Program-made: the position numbers and the translations under genes
The notes under the pieces: model-generated
What the model was told of the DNA's origin: nothing
Databases searched by the model: none
What the model saw: only the letters and a program-made list of their open reading frames with translations
NCBI GenBank assembly: GCA_946623765.1
Contig: CAMORL010000035.1
Location: 1 to 13,041 of the forward strand
Length of the DNA stretch: 13,041 nucleotides
Reading direction: 5' to 3'
DNA from: an uncultured Clostridia bacterium
Lineage (GTDB): Bacteria; Bacillota_A; Clostridia; Christensenellales; CAG-138
Shown here: positions 1-7,018 of the stretch, piece after piece
How the letters are laid out: each line of letters starts with the position of its first letter
Position numbering within the stretch: position 1 is the stretch's first letter

Positions 1-656
1 TCGGCTATCCGGTCGAATACATTCCGAACGCCGCGATCCCCGGCATCGGCGGCATTCCGAAAGTCGTCATCTTCCTGACCTGCGACTCGTTCGGCGTACT
101 TCCGCCGATCTCTCTGCTCAGCAAGGAAGCGGCGATGTACCAGTTCGTAACCGGCTTCACCTCCAAGGTCGCCGGCACCGAGATCGGCATCACCGAGCCG
201 GTCCCGACGTTCTCCACGCTGTTCGGCGAGCCGTTCATGCCGCTTCGCGCGTCGGTCTACGCCAACATGCTCGGCGAGCGCATCGAAAAGTACAATACCA
301 AGGTTTACCTTGTGAACACCGGCTGGGTCTCCGGTCCCGCGGTCAATCCGGACGGCACCAAGAACCCGCGCATGAAGCTGCGCTACACCCGCGCAATGAT
401 CACCGCGGCGCTGAACGACGCATACGCAAAGGAGAACGTTCCGTTCACGCATAACGACGTGTTCAATCTCGATGTTCCGGCATCCGTGCCCGGCGCGGAC
501 GTGCCCGAAGAGATCATGAATCCGCGCAACCTCTGGGCGGACAAGGAAGCCTACGATGCGCAGGCAAAGAAGCTTGCCGGCATGTTCCAGAAGAACTTCG
601 AAGCAAAGTACCCCGACATGCCCGAAGCGATCAAGAACGCAGGTCCGAAAGCATAA
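1..656 (+). CDS. pckA: Phosphoenolpyruvate carboxykinase (ATP), C-terminal part
   Basis: The reading frame is open from base 3 and ends at TAA 654-656, giving 217 residues. The N-terminal 300 or so residues of this usually about 530-540-residue enzyme, including the P-loop, lie upstream of the window. The visible part has the C-lobe signatures of the ATP-dependent family: VIFLTCDSFGVLPPIS, an AGTE-GITEP-PTFST-FGEPF stretch and YLVNTGW, followed by a conserved FNL-VP--VPGADVPEEIMNPRN segment. The enzyme converts oxaloacetate and ATP to phosphoenolpyruvate, CO2 and ADP in the cytosol; in fermenting bacteria it often runs in the CO2-fixing direction instead. It resembles E. coli PckA clearly and the GTP-dependent family does not fit. 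It is the last gene of its transcript, since a hairpin terminator follows 18 bases after the stop. Direction of flux cannot be inferred from the sequence. Confidence 0.96.
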   Translation, partial: GYPVEYIPNAAIPGIGGIPKVVIFLTCDSFGVLPPISLLSKEAAMYQFVTGFTSKVAGTEIGITEPVPTFSTLFGEPFMPLRASVYANMLGERIEKYNTKVYLVNTGWVSGPAVNPDGTKNPRMKLRYTRAMITAALNDAYAKENVPFTHNDVFNLDVPASVPGADVPEEIMNPRNLWADKEAYDAQAKKLAGMFQKNFEAKYPDMPEAIKNAGPKA

Positions 657-674
657 ATCCCGAAAACGGCACAA

Positions 675-707
675 AACGGCGAGAGCAGCACGCTCCCGCC
701 GTTTTTT
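675..707 (+). terminator. Rho-independent terminator of pckA
   Basis: An 11-bp stem (675-685 with 693-703, one A/C mismatch, core AACGGCG/CGCCGTT) encloses a 7-base loop and runs into a tract of six T (702-707). It lies directly after the pckA stop codon and before the promoter of the next gene. Confidence 0.88.
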
Positions 708-762
708 GTGAAGAACAGCTGTAAAATTCTGTGATTTTTCGCTTGAAACCGCGGTACTTCCT

Positions 763-790
763 TTGCAAAACCGAAAGGACGTGCTATACT
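763..790 (+). promoter_or_regulatory. Sigma-A-type promoter of the LRR gene
   Basis: A TATACT -10 box (785-790) is preceded by TGC, making an extended -10. A TTGCAA -35 box (763-768) sits 16 bases upstream. The predicted transcription start is near 797, about 35 bases before the ATG. A short inverted repeat, ATCCG-ggta-CGGAT (800-813), would fall at the very start of the transcript. The gene's ribosome binding site AAGGAGG (820-826) follows. Confidence 0.65.
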
Positions 791-831
791 GATACTATCA
801 TCCGGGTACGGATCATAATAAGGAGGGGGCT

Positions 832-2148
832 ATGCAAAATTCATCCGGATCGCATAATCAAAAAAGCGGCGGAATCCCGCTTTGGCTTTTCGTTCTGCTG
901 TGCAGCGTGATTTTTCTGTCGGCGCTCGCCGGCGCGATTCTTGTTCTGATGCACTTTAAGATCATACGGTGCGGTCCGGACGAAGCGCAGGAAAAGCACG
1001 GCGCGCAGACGAGCATGCTGCCGGAAGCCTCGGAGAAGACGCCGCAGCAGGCGAATGCCGAAGAACAGCCGGATCCGAGCGCGCAGACGCAGAAAGACCC
1101 GGAGGATCCCAAGACACAGGAAGATCCTGAGGATCCGGAAACACAGGATAATCCGGAGGATCCGGAGACACAGCACACGCCGGAACCGATCGCGGTGACG
1201 ACGCCGGAACCGATCGTCGTCACGACCGACGCGCCGACACCGGAGCCGATCGCGGTGACGACGCCTGTACCGACGGAAGCGCCGACTGCAGTGCCGACGG
1301 AAGCGCCGACCGCAGCGCCGACGAAAAAGCCGGATACGTTCCTGTTCGGCGGAAAGACGGTCAAGACCGGCGAGACGAAGATCAGCGGCAAGAAGCTCGG
1401 CATCAACGGCAAGAGCAAAAAGCCGCGTCACATCTCCGAGGAAGAGGTGCAGAATCTGGTTGCGCTGTGCCCGGACCTTGAGGAGCTCGAACTGGAATAC
1501 TGCAGCCTCACGGATTACGCGCCGATCGGAAAACTCACAAAGCTCAAAAAGCTGGCGTTCACATACTGCGGCACGGGCGACGGCAATGCGATCACGGACA
1601 TCGATTGGCTGAAGGATCTTACGGAGCTTCGCAGGCTGAACCTTTCGCACAATCAGATCGCGGACACCGAAGCGCTTTCGGGGCTCAAAAAGCTCACGTA
1701 TCTGAACATCGCGGGCAATCCGCTGACGGACGAGGATCTGAAACCGCTTTCGAACCTGACGAATCTCGAAACGCTGTATCTCTATGATCTCAAGAAGATC
1801 ACCGACCTCACGCCGCTTTCCAAGCTCACGAAGCTGACGTTTTTGCATGTCGGACACAACAGCAAGCTGAAAAACGTCAAGCCGCTGACGAAGCTCAAGA
1901 AGCTCGCAAACCTCCGGCTGAACCACACAAAGGTGAGCGATCTGAGCTATTTCAAGAACTTTGCCGCGCTGAAAAAGCTGGACGTCGGAAAATGTCCGAT
2001 TCCCGCGGAGCAGTTTTATTACCTGAAAGGCTGCAAGAAACTCACGAAGATCGTGCTTGAAATGAGCGACGAGGACGCGTTCTACGTGATCGTGGATATG
2101 ATCAACGAAGGGTACGATTTCCACGTGCTCTATAACTGGTCGGAATAA
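832..2148 (+). CDS. Membrane-anchored leucine-rich-repeat surface protein
   Basis: This 438-residue protein has three parts. Residues 16-42 are a single hydrophobic helix, acting as a signal anchor or uncleaved signal peptide. Residues about 60-165 are a Pro/Thr/Glu-rich linker with several short repeats, and residues 215-403 are about seven or eight leucine-rich repeats of 22-24 residues (for example LRRLNLSHNQIADTEALSGL). The repeat type with an internal itd-- PL turn is that of SDS22/internalin-like bacterial LRRs, which are usually protein-binding scaffolds. The likely arrangement is a helix in the membrane, a linker spanning the cell wall and an outward-facing LRR domain; this is inferred from composition. 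There is no LPXTG motif or lipobox. The start is set by AGGAGG five bases before the ATG. A 90-residue membrane protein follows 69 bases downstream, probably on the same transcript. The ligand is unknown. Confidence 0.85.
   Translation: MQNSSGSHNQKSGGIPLWLFVLLCSVIFLSALAGAILVLMHFKIIRCGPDEAQEKHGAQTSMLPEASEKTPQQANAEEQPDPSAQTQKDPEDPKTQEDPEDPETQDNPEDPETQHTPEPIAVTTPEPIVVTTDAPTPEPIAVTTPVPTEAPTAVPTEAPTAAPTKKPDTFLFGGKTVKTGETKISGKKLGINGKSKKPRHISEEEVQNLVALCPDLEELELEYCSLTDYAPIGKLTKLKKLAFTYCGTGDGNAITDIDWLKDLTELRRLNLSHNQIADTEALSGLKKLTYLNIAGNPLTDEDLKPLSNLTNLETLYLYDLKKITDLTPLSKLTKLTFLHVGHNSKLKNVKPLTKLKKLANLRLNHTKVSDLSYFKNFAALKKLDVGKCPIPAEQFYYLKGCKKLTKIVLEMSDEDAFYVIVDMINEGYDFHVLYNWSE
1096..1320 (+). repeat. 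Short tandem repeats coding the Pro-rich linker of the LRR protein
   Basis: This stretch codes residues 89-163 of the LRR protein. It contains three 9-residue units of the type DPEDP(K/E)TQ(E/D), coded by 1096-1173, then three imperfect copies of PEPI(A/V)VTT and two of VPTEAPTA. The repetition is visible at the base level (recurrent GATCCGGAGGA and CCGATCGCGGTGACGACG). Such linkers tend to vary in length between strains through slippage or recombination. Confidence 0.85.
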
Positions 2149-2217
2149 CGAAAGACAAAGAAAACGCGGGGATGCACACAGGCAAATCAGACAGACACAA
2201 AAAAGGAGCATACCGTC

Positions 2218-2490
2218 ATGAAATTCTTCAAGGTATTTGTCGGAATCGTATTGATCCTCGCGTTTGTTGCGTCGATGATCTTCACGGTGGAATCCATTCG
2301 GCACGGATTGCCCACGGAAGGCGCGATGAAAGGAAACATTCGCGCATGGAAACCCATCTATCCGTATGAAGGCATTGTGGTCTTTCTCGCCGCAGTCTTC
2401 GGTATCTTCGGACTTCTCGGCGGGATGATGCTCCTGATCCTTACGCTGCGTGAGGACTTCGGCGTCAAGACGGCATTTGGAAAAAAATAA
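2218..2490 (+). CDS. Small two-helix membrane protein, function unknown
   Basis: I do not recognise a family for this 90-residue protein. It has two hydrophobic segments, at about residues 5-25 and 50-77, joined by a polar loop containing RAWKPIYPYEG; the C-terminus (LREDFGVKTAFGKK) is charged. The start ATG has AGGAG nine bases upstream. It lies 69 bases after the LRR gene with no terminator between, and a strong hairpin terminator starts 16 bases after its stop, so it is most likely the second gene of a two-gene transcript. Its pairing with a membrane-anchored LRR protein suggests, without proving, that the two act together in the envelope. The second segment is glycine-rich (GIFGLLGGMMLL), which favours helix packing. 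Confidence 0.72.
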   Translation: MKFFKVFVGIVLILAFVASMIFTVESIRHGLPTEGAMKGNIRAWKPIYPYEGIVVFLAAVFGIFGLLGGMMLLILTLREDFGVKTAFGKK

Positions 2491-2506
2491 GTGGATCGCA
2501 ACAAAG

Positions 2507-2535
2507 CCGCACCCGGTTTCCCGGGTGCGGTATTT
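2507..2535. terminator. Bidirectional terminator between convergent genes
   Basis: A perfect 10-bp stem, CCGCACCCGG (2507-2516) with CCGGGTGCGG (2521-2530), has a TTTC loop. The plus strand continues TATTTG and the minus strand continues CTTTGTT, so it can end both the small membrane-protein transcript and the SpoIIQ-like transcript that arrives from the right. Confidence 0.8.
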
Positions 2536-2556
2536 GCTGAATCGGCATGGGGAGGG

Positions 2557-3309
2557 TCAGCCGAGACGCACATATTTTGCGGGGTCTTTCGCCTTGCCGT
2601 CGACGAGAACGGCGAAGTGCAGATGCGCGGGCAGCGCGCATTCGCTGATCGCGCTCGTGCCGACGGTTCCGACGACGTCGCCTGCGTTCAGCCGGTCGCC
2701 GACTTTCACGCGTACGTTTTCGCCGAGATTCGCGTAGACCGTCGTGCGGTCGTTTGCATGCTGCACGACGACGGTATAGCCCAGCGCATCGTCCTGATAG
2801 ACGCGTTCGACCGTCCCGGCAAAGACGCATTTGACCTGTGTTCCCGCATCCGCTTTGATGTCGACGGCGGGATGCGTGGTCCATTGATCGAGCGTCACGG
2901 AGTAGAGAAGCTTATCGACGGCGAAGCCGAACAGGATCTCGCCCTGCACGGGCGGCGCCGCTTTGCTCGGCGCGCTTGCGGGCTTTGCGGTCGGATCCGG
3001 CACGGCGGTCGGGGCGAGCGTCGGCAGCGGGATCGCCGTCGGAACCGGCGTGGCGACTGCGGCAGGCGCGGGCATCACGGTCGGGGCGTGAAGGACGTCG
3101 GGAAGGCGTTCGTCCTCCGATTGACCGACGATTACGATTCTATCGGCGTCCTCCTTCCGCTCCGCTTCCGCTTCCGGTTCCTTATCGAGCGCAAGCAGCA
3201 GGATCGCGCCGCCGATCACGACGAGACACACAACCAGCGCAATGTAAAATCCGTTGTTCCTGAGAAACAGGCGAAGCCGTTCCATGCGATCGTTTTTCAT
3301 TTCTTCCAT
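2557..3309 (-). CDS. SpoIIQ-like membrane-anchored LytM/M23 protein
   Basis: The 250-residue protein has a membrane helix at about residues 22-41, an Ala/Pro/Thr-rich linker at about 73-122 and a C-terminal LytM (peptidase M23) domain. The HxxxD zinc motif is present as H146-PAV-D150, and the HxH motif as H229-L-H231. The position of the other catalytic His in the usual YxHL motif is N194 (VYANL), so hydrolase activity is uncertain. The TLDQWTTHPAVDI context, the single helix and the overall length resemble SpoIIQ, the forespore membrane protein that contacts SpoIIIAH during engulfment; I infer that role without proof. The chosen ATG at 3309 has GAGGTG six bases upstream. An in-frame ATG at 3381 has no binding site and lies upstream of the predicted promoter. 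A sigma-G-type promoter precedes the gene. Confidence 0.8.
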   Translation of the reverse strand: MEEMKNDRMERLRLFLRNNGFYIALVVCLVVIGGAILLLALDKEPEAEAERKEDADRIVIVGQSEDERLPDVLHAPTVMPAPAAVATPVPTAIPLPTLAPTAVPDPTAKPASAPSKAAPPVQGEILFGFAVDKLLYSVTLDQWTTHPAVDIKADAGTQVKCVFAGTVERVYQDDALGYTVVVQHANDRTTVYANLGENVRVKVGDRLNAGDVVGTVGTSAISECALPAHLHFAVLVDGKAKDPAKYVRLG

Positions 3310-3326
3310 GTTTATCACCTCGGCTG

Positions 3327-3356
3327 TAGTATGGACACGGGTGAAAAAATGTATAC
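3327..3356 (-). promoter_or_regulatory. Sigma-G-type (forespore) promoter of the SpoIIQ-like gene
   Basis: Read on the minus strand, GTATA (3356-3352) is followed after exactly 18 bases by CATACTA (3333-3327). This fits the published B. subtilis sigma-G consensus GHATR-N18-CATXHTA at every defined position. The start of transcription would be near 3320, right at the ribosome binding site, leaving a very short leader. An alternative vegetative extended -10 (TGCTAAAAT, TAAAAT at 3377-3372) lies further upstream without a clear -35 box. Confidence 0.6.
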
Positions 3357-3364
3357 CGGTCGGA

Positions 3365-3393
3365 TTGCAGGATTTTAGCAAATGTGATATGAT
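3365..3393 (+). promoter_or_regulatory. Extended -10 promoter of the MFS gene, predicted leaderless
   Basis: TGATATGAT (extended -10; hexamer 3388-3393) has a weak -35 TTGCAG (3365-3370) at a 17-base spacing. The -10 ends only six bases before the ATG at 3400, so transcription would begin at or within a base or two of the start codon. No Shine-Dalgarno sequence is present. The same TGATATGAT motif occurs ahead of glgB. Confidence 0.6.
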
Positions 3394-3399
3394 CGGCGC

Positions 3400-4563
3400 A
3401 TGAAACTGCGGACATTCAAATTTTCATGCATGCAGGGATGCTACTGGTTCGGCGCGTGTCTTGTGTATTCTTACGCTGAGCGGATCCTGCTGTCCTACGG
3501 GATGCGCACCGGCACAATCGGCGTCGTCATAGCCCTGGCATATCTTTCCGCCATGGCGCTGCAGCCTGCCCTTGCCGCCGCGGCGGATCGGGAGCGTCGT
3601 GTCACGCTGCGTTCGGCGATCGCCGTATGCGCGCTGCTCGCTGCAGGACTTTCCGCTGCAGCTCTGCTTTCGACGGGCTCGCTTGCCGTGTTTGCGGTGC
3701 TGTTGGGCGCGATCACAAGCGTGACGCTCGCGGTGCAGCCGCTGCTGAACGCCGTAGGCTTCCATTATATGAATCACGGACAGCCGCTCGATTACTCGTT
3801 TGCGCGCGGCGTCGCAAGCGTCGCATATGCGGTCTCGTCGCTGCTGCTCGGCGTGCTCTTAAATCGCAGCACGGATGCGGCGCTCTGGCTTTTTATCGCC
3901 GTACAGCTCGGGCTTTTCGGGATTGCAATGGCATTTGCGCCGCACCGGAGCGGGCTTCAGACGGAAAAAGCGGGCGGCAGCCTTTTGGGCATCTTCAAAA
4001 GATATCCGGCGTTCGTGCTGTTTTGCATAGGCGATTTTATTGTAACCGTGCCGCACACGTTTCTGAACGCATACCTGACGAGCATCACCGAGGTGACCGG
4101 CGGCGACATGAGCATCATGATCGCGATCGCCGCGGTCGTGGAGTTTCCGGCGATGATGGCGTATTCGCACATCCGCAAACGGATTCCGGATCGTGTACTG
4201 CTGGTAATCAGCGCGTCGGTATATCTTGTCAAGACGGGACTTCTGCTGCTTGCGGCAGCTGTGCCGCTCGGCACATGGGCGGTGTATGCGTCTGCCGGGC
4301 TGCAGATGCTGTGCTATGCGATCTTCGTTCCCGCCGCGTCGTATTATGCGAACGACAGCGTTTCGGAGACGGACCGCGTGAAGGGACAGATGCTGCTCAC
4401 CGAGGCGGGACTGATGGCGGGCGTCGTCAGTATGCTGCTGGGCGGGATCTCGATCGAAGCGCTCGGCGTCGGAAGGACGCTTGCCGTGTGCGAAGTGCTC
4501 GTCGCCCTCGGCGTTCTGATCGTCTGGCTCGGCGTGCACAAAGGCAGGGAGAAATCGGCTTAA
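3400..4563 (+). CDS. Major facilitator superfamily transporter
   Basis: This 387-residue protein is hydrophobic throughout, with about twelve membrane segments. The polar stretch AFAPHRSGLQTEKAGG near the middle matches the cytoplasmic loop between the two six-helix halves. A short loop with AADRERRVTLRS after the second helix corresponds to the MFS motif-A region. The N-terminus (MKLRTFKFSCMQGCYWFGACLVYSYAERILLSYG split around residue 12) resembles the MFS_1-like/HcaT-LacY branch, where a small sugar, nucleoside or aromatic acid is moved with protons. The substrate cannot be read from the sequence. There is no Shine-Dalgarno site before the ATG, and a later in-frame ATG at 3430 also lacks one, so the 3400 start rests on the family-like N-terminus and the promoter position. 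A hydroxyacid dehydrogenase gene lies 115 bases downstream. Confidence 0.87.
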   Translation: MKLRTFKFSCMQGCYWFGACLVYSYAERILLSYGMRTGTIGVVIALAYLSAMALQPALAAAADRERRVTLRSAIAVCALLAAGLSAAALLSTGSLAVFAVLLGAITSVTLAVQPLLNAVGFHYMNHGQPLDYSFARGVASVAYAVSSLLLGVLLNRSTDAALWLFIAVQLGLFGIAMAFAPHRSGLQTEKAGGSLLGIFKRYPAFVLFCIGDFIVTVPHTFLNAYLTSITEVTGGDMSIMIAIAAVVEFPAMMAYSHIRKRIPDRVLLVISASVYLVKTGLLLLAAAVPLGTWAVYASAGLQMLCYAIFVPAASYYANDSVSETDRVKGQMLLTEAGLMAGVVSMLLGGISIEALGVGRTLAVCEVLVALGVLIVWLGVHKGREKSA

Positions 4564-4678
4564 TCAAACAGAACGGTTCGGAAAACACGGACGATCTGCA
4601 ATAAGCGGATCTGCACGAAGAAAACCGCGTTTCGGACATATCGACTCCGCAGACGTTTTATAAAGAAAGGAAAGCAGC

Positions 4679-5650
4679 ATGAAAAGAACAATCGTCGTAC
4701 TGGACGGATTTACGGAAAACCCCGGGGATCTCAGCTGGGACGTCCTGAAAGCATACGGAGATCTGAAGGTGTTTGACCGAACGTCCTATCGGGATTCGGA
4801 CTTGATAGCGGAACGGATCGGCGACGCGCAAATCGTCGTCACCAACAAAACACCGATTACAAAGAAAACATTGGATCGCTGCCAAAAAATCCAGCTGATC
4901 GCCGTGCTGGCAACGGGATATGACGTCGTCGACTGCGCCTATGCCAAAGAAAAAGGAATTGCCGTTGTGAACGTGCCTTCCTACGGAACGGCGACCGTCA
5001 GCCAGTTTTCAATTGCGCTGCTGCTCGAAGTATGCCATCACATCGGCTCGCATAACGCGTCTGTACATGCGGGAAAATGGACGGAGGCAACGGACTGGTG
5101 CTACTGGGATTATCCGCAGACGGAGCTCGACGGGAAGACGATGGGCATCATCGGATTCGGCAGGATCGGACAGGCGGAAGGGAGAATCGCAAAAGCGCTC
5201 GGAATGAAGGTAATCGCTTGCGATCCCGTTCCGAGCAAAACCGGCGCAGAAATCGGCGAATACGTCAGCCCGGACGAACTCTTTGCGCGTGCCGATGTCA
5301 TCAGCCTGCACTGCAATCTGACCCGGGAGAATATCGGCATGATCAATCGGGAAAGCATTGCAAAGATGAAAGACGGCGTAATCCTGATTAACAATTCCCG
5401 CGGACAGCTGCTTCGGGAGCAGGACGTGGCGGACGCCTTAAATTCCGGCAAAATTGCCGCCGCAGGGCTGGACGTCGTGTCGACGGAACCGATTCGGAAG
5501 GACAATCCGCTTCTGACCGCAAAAAACTGTATCCTGACGCCCCACATTTCATGGGCGACAAAGGAAGCAAGGCAGCGCATTCTGGATTGTACCGCCGCGA
5601 ATATTGCGGCCTATCTGCAGGGAACGCCGCAAAACGTCGTCAACCCGTAA
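4679..5650 (+). CDS. D-2-hydroxyacid dehydrogenase, glycerate dehydrogenase-like
   Basis: This is a 323-residue, full-length, NAD-dependent D-isomer 2-hydroxyacid dehydrogenase. The Rossmann motif GFGRIG is at residues 159-164, and the acidic residue D182 at the end of the second strand favours NAD over NADP. The catalytic triad is R241 (NNSRG), E270 (STEP) and H289 (LTPHISWATKEARQR). The SWATKEARQR context is typical of the glycerate dehydrogenase/hydroxypyruvate reductase branch, so the likely reaction is interconversion of hydroxypyruvate and D-glycerate; other 2-keto acids remain possible. A Shine-Dalgarno sequence AAAGG (4666-4670) lies eight bases before the ATG. The 115-base gap from the transporter gene holds no obvious terminator, so they may be co-transcribed and functionally paired, which is inference. 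A bidirectional terminator follows at 5768. By eye, codon use is somewhat richer in AAA and GAA than in neighbouring genes. Confidence 0.9.
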   Translation: MKRTIVVLDGFTENPGDLSWDVLKAYGDLKVFDRTSYRDSDLIAERIGDAQIVVTNKTPITKKTLDRCQKIQLIAVLATGYDVVDCAYAKEKGIAVVNVPSYGTATVSQFSIALLLEVCHHIGSHNASVHAGKWTEATDWCYWDYPQTELDGKTMGIIGFGRIGQAEGRIAKALGMKVIACDPVPSKTGAEIGEYVSPDELFARADVISLHCNLTRENIGMINRESIAKMKDGVILINNSRGQLLREQDVADALNSGKIAAAGLDVVSTEPIRKDNPLLTAKNCILTPHISWATKEARQRILDCTAANIAAYLQGTPQNVVNP

Positions 5651-5767
5651 CATCCCGGCGGCGCGCAATGAAACATGCGCTTTGCCGCGACGGTCGGGTT
5701 TGCATTTGATCTCCCTTTTTATAACGGCGGGAATTTCCATATAACGGTTCGAACAGGTTAGGCAATC

Positions 5768-5807
5768 AAAAGGACGCGTACATTTCGAAGCGTACGCGTC
5801 CTTTTTT
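5768..5807. terminator. Strong bidirectional terminator between convergent genes
   Basis: A 14-bp perfect stem, AAAAGGACGCGTAC (5768-5781) with GTACGCGTCCTTTT (5792-5805), has a 10-base loop and ends in six T on the plus strand. The minus-strand copy ends in TTTTGAT, so it serves both the dehydrogenase from the left and the G5/M23 gene from the right. It contains internal GTACGC palindromic character typical of such stems. Confidence 0.9.
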
Positions 5808-5818
5808 GATATTCGGCA

Positions 5819-6991
5819 TTAATCTTCCGGCAGATAAAAGAGCGGATTATAGGGGATGCCGTTGGCGATGAGTTCGTAGTGCACGGTCGACGCCGTATCG
5901 CCTTCGACGACCTGCGGAACATGCGCAATCGCGGCGCCCTTTTCAACGTGCAGACCGAGCACGAGCTCGCAGGTGTTTGCGTATGCGCCGAAGGAGAGGC
6001 GTGAAACGAAGCCCTCTTCGTGGAGGATCTCGATGATATATCCGTAGCCGGGGCGTTCCCCGAGGAAAATGACGGTGCCGGATTCCGGCGCAATCACGCG
6101 CGAGCCGCACGGCGCGGAATAATCGACGCCGTAGCGCATTTTGCCGGTTGAAAGACCGAAGTAGCCGACCGTCTCGCCGTCCGGAACGGGGTTGATAAAC
6201 GTCAGCACGGAGGAGAGCGGACCGGGTTTTCCCTCGTCGGCAGCCGGATCGCCGTCCGGCGCGGAATCGTCGGGGCGACGGTAGGTCCCGGTGAGGACAT
6301 AGCGGGGAATGCCCGCCAGAACGGGGGTATTGAGCGTTTCCGCTTCGGAGATCGCAAGCCCGTCCTTGAAGAGCGTTTCGGTGTAAACGAGCGCGCGCGC
6401 TTCGACGCCGCAGCGGCGGAACAGTCTGGAGCCCTCGGGCAGATGCGCGGTCGGCTCGTTCACCGGATCGGGCGTGTCGGACCGGACGGTGATGCGTTCG
6501 ACGGTTCTGCGCACGGGGATCAGCGAGCGGTTTTTGCGCAGCTTGTTCACGGCGACGTCGAATTCGATGAATTCCGCAGACCCGTCTGCGGGAACGGTGG
6601 CGATCTCCGCGTCGATCTGCGCCGTCAAAAGGAAGGTGCTTTCGTCGAGATTTTCGTGCGCGCATTCGTCGAGATACAGATAGACGAGCTGTTCGGCGGT
6701 TTCACGGTCGGCGACGGCAAAGAGCGGCGTTCCGTTGACCAGCAGGTTGACTGCCTTTTTGGGATAGACGGGACGCGGCGTGAGGATTGCCTGCGTGGGA
6801 GAGGGCGCGGGCGTGCGCAGACGCACGGAGGATTCCTCGGGCTTTGCCGTCGGTGTGATGACGGTGCGCGGTTCGGAAAAGGACAGCCGCGGGCGCTCGT
6901 GCGCAAAGAACAGCGGAAGCGCGACGGCAAGCGCGGCAAGCAGCAGCGCAAAGACAAGCAGCAGAATCCGGTTCTTTCGGCGCTCCTTCAC
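5819..6991 (-). CDS. Membrane-anchored protein with G5-like and degenerate M23 domains
   Basis: The 390-residue protein starts at GTG 6991, chosen because GGAGG lies seven bases upstream; the longer in-frame ATG at 7069 has no such site and lies upstream of the likely promoter. It has a membrane helix at about residues 9-29, a Pro/Thr linker, a segment with a VNG-PLFAVAD-ETAEQL motif at about 81-104, a G5-like domain at about 157-236 (LIPVRRTVERITV through VLTGTYRR), and a C-terminal M23 fold at about 273-386 (RYGVDYSAPCGS, GYGYIIEILH, STVHYELIANGIPYNP). The first zinc-ligand His is R286, the YxH catalytic His is absent and the HxH motif is T369-V-H371. Only D290 and H371 of the site remain, so it is probably a non-catalytic LytM adaptor. 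Related G5/M23 proteins occur widely in spore-forming Clostridia. The exact role is unknown. Confidence 0.8.
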   Translation of the reverse strand: MKERRKNRILLLVFALLLAALAVALPLFFAHERPRLSFSEPRTVITPTAKPEESSVRLRTPAPSPTQAILTPRPVYPKKAVNLLVNGTPLFAVADRETAEQLVYLYLDECAHENLDESTFLLTAQIDAEIATVPADGSAEFIEFDVAVNKLRKNRSLIPVRRTVERITVRSDTPDPVNEPTAHLPEGSRLFRRCGVEARALVYTETLFKDGLAISEAETLNTPVLAGIPRYVLTGTYRRPDDSAPDGDPAADEGKPGPLSSVLTFINPVPDGETVGYFGLSTGKMRYGVDYSAPCGSRVIAPESGTVIFLGERPGYGYIIEILHEEGFVSRLSFGAYANTCELVLGLHVEKGAAIAHVPQVVEGDTASTVHYELIANGIPYNPLFYLPED

Positions 6992-7018
6992 GGCGATCCC
7001 TCCTTCCTGTTTTTTTGC

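Noticed and set aside
814..820. CATAATA ahead of the LRR gene, which fits the sigma-G -10 consensus
   Set aside because: No GHATR element lies 18 bases upstream, and it abuts the ribosome binding site. The extended -10 TATACT with TTGCAA is a better promoter.
1096..1320. The repeated bases looked at first like a CRISPR or satellite array
   Set aside because: The units are in frame, degenerate, and code a Pro/Thr-rich protein linker; there are no equal-length unique spacers.
841..2304. A 487-codon open frame on the minus strand opposite the LRR gene
   Set aside because: It is Arg/Leu-rich (runs such as RRRCGRRFRRHC), a by-product of GC-rich third positions and repeats in the sense gene. It has no ribosome binding site and resembles no family, while the plus-strand LRR protein is clear.
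2491..3378. A 295-codon plus-strand frame opposite the SpoIIQ-like gene
   Set aside because: The minus strand carries a coherent membrane helix, linker and LytM domain with a good start site. The plus frame would run through the terminator hairpin and has no recognisable domain.
3627..4604. A 325-codon plus-strand frame inside the MFS gene
   Set aside because: It is an out-of-frame Arg/Cys-rich translation of the transporter gene with no start signal.
4564..4678. A terminator between the transporter and dehydrogenase genes
   Set aside because: Only short imperfect pairings and direct repeats of GATCTGCA were found, with no stem followed by a T tract.
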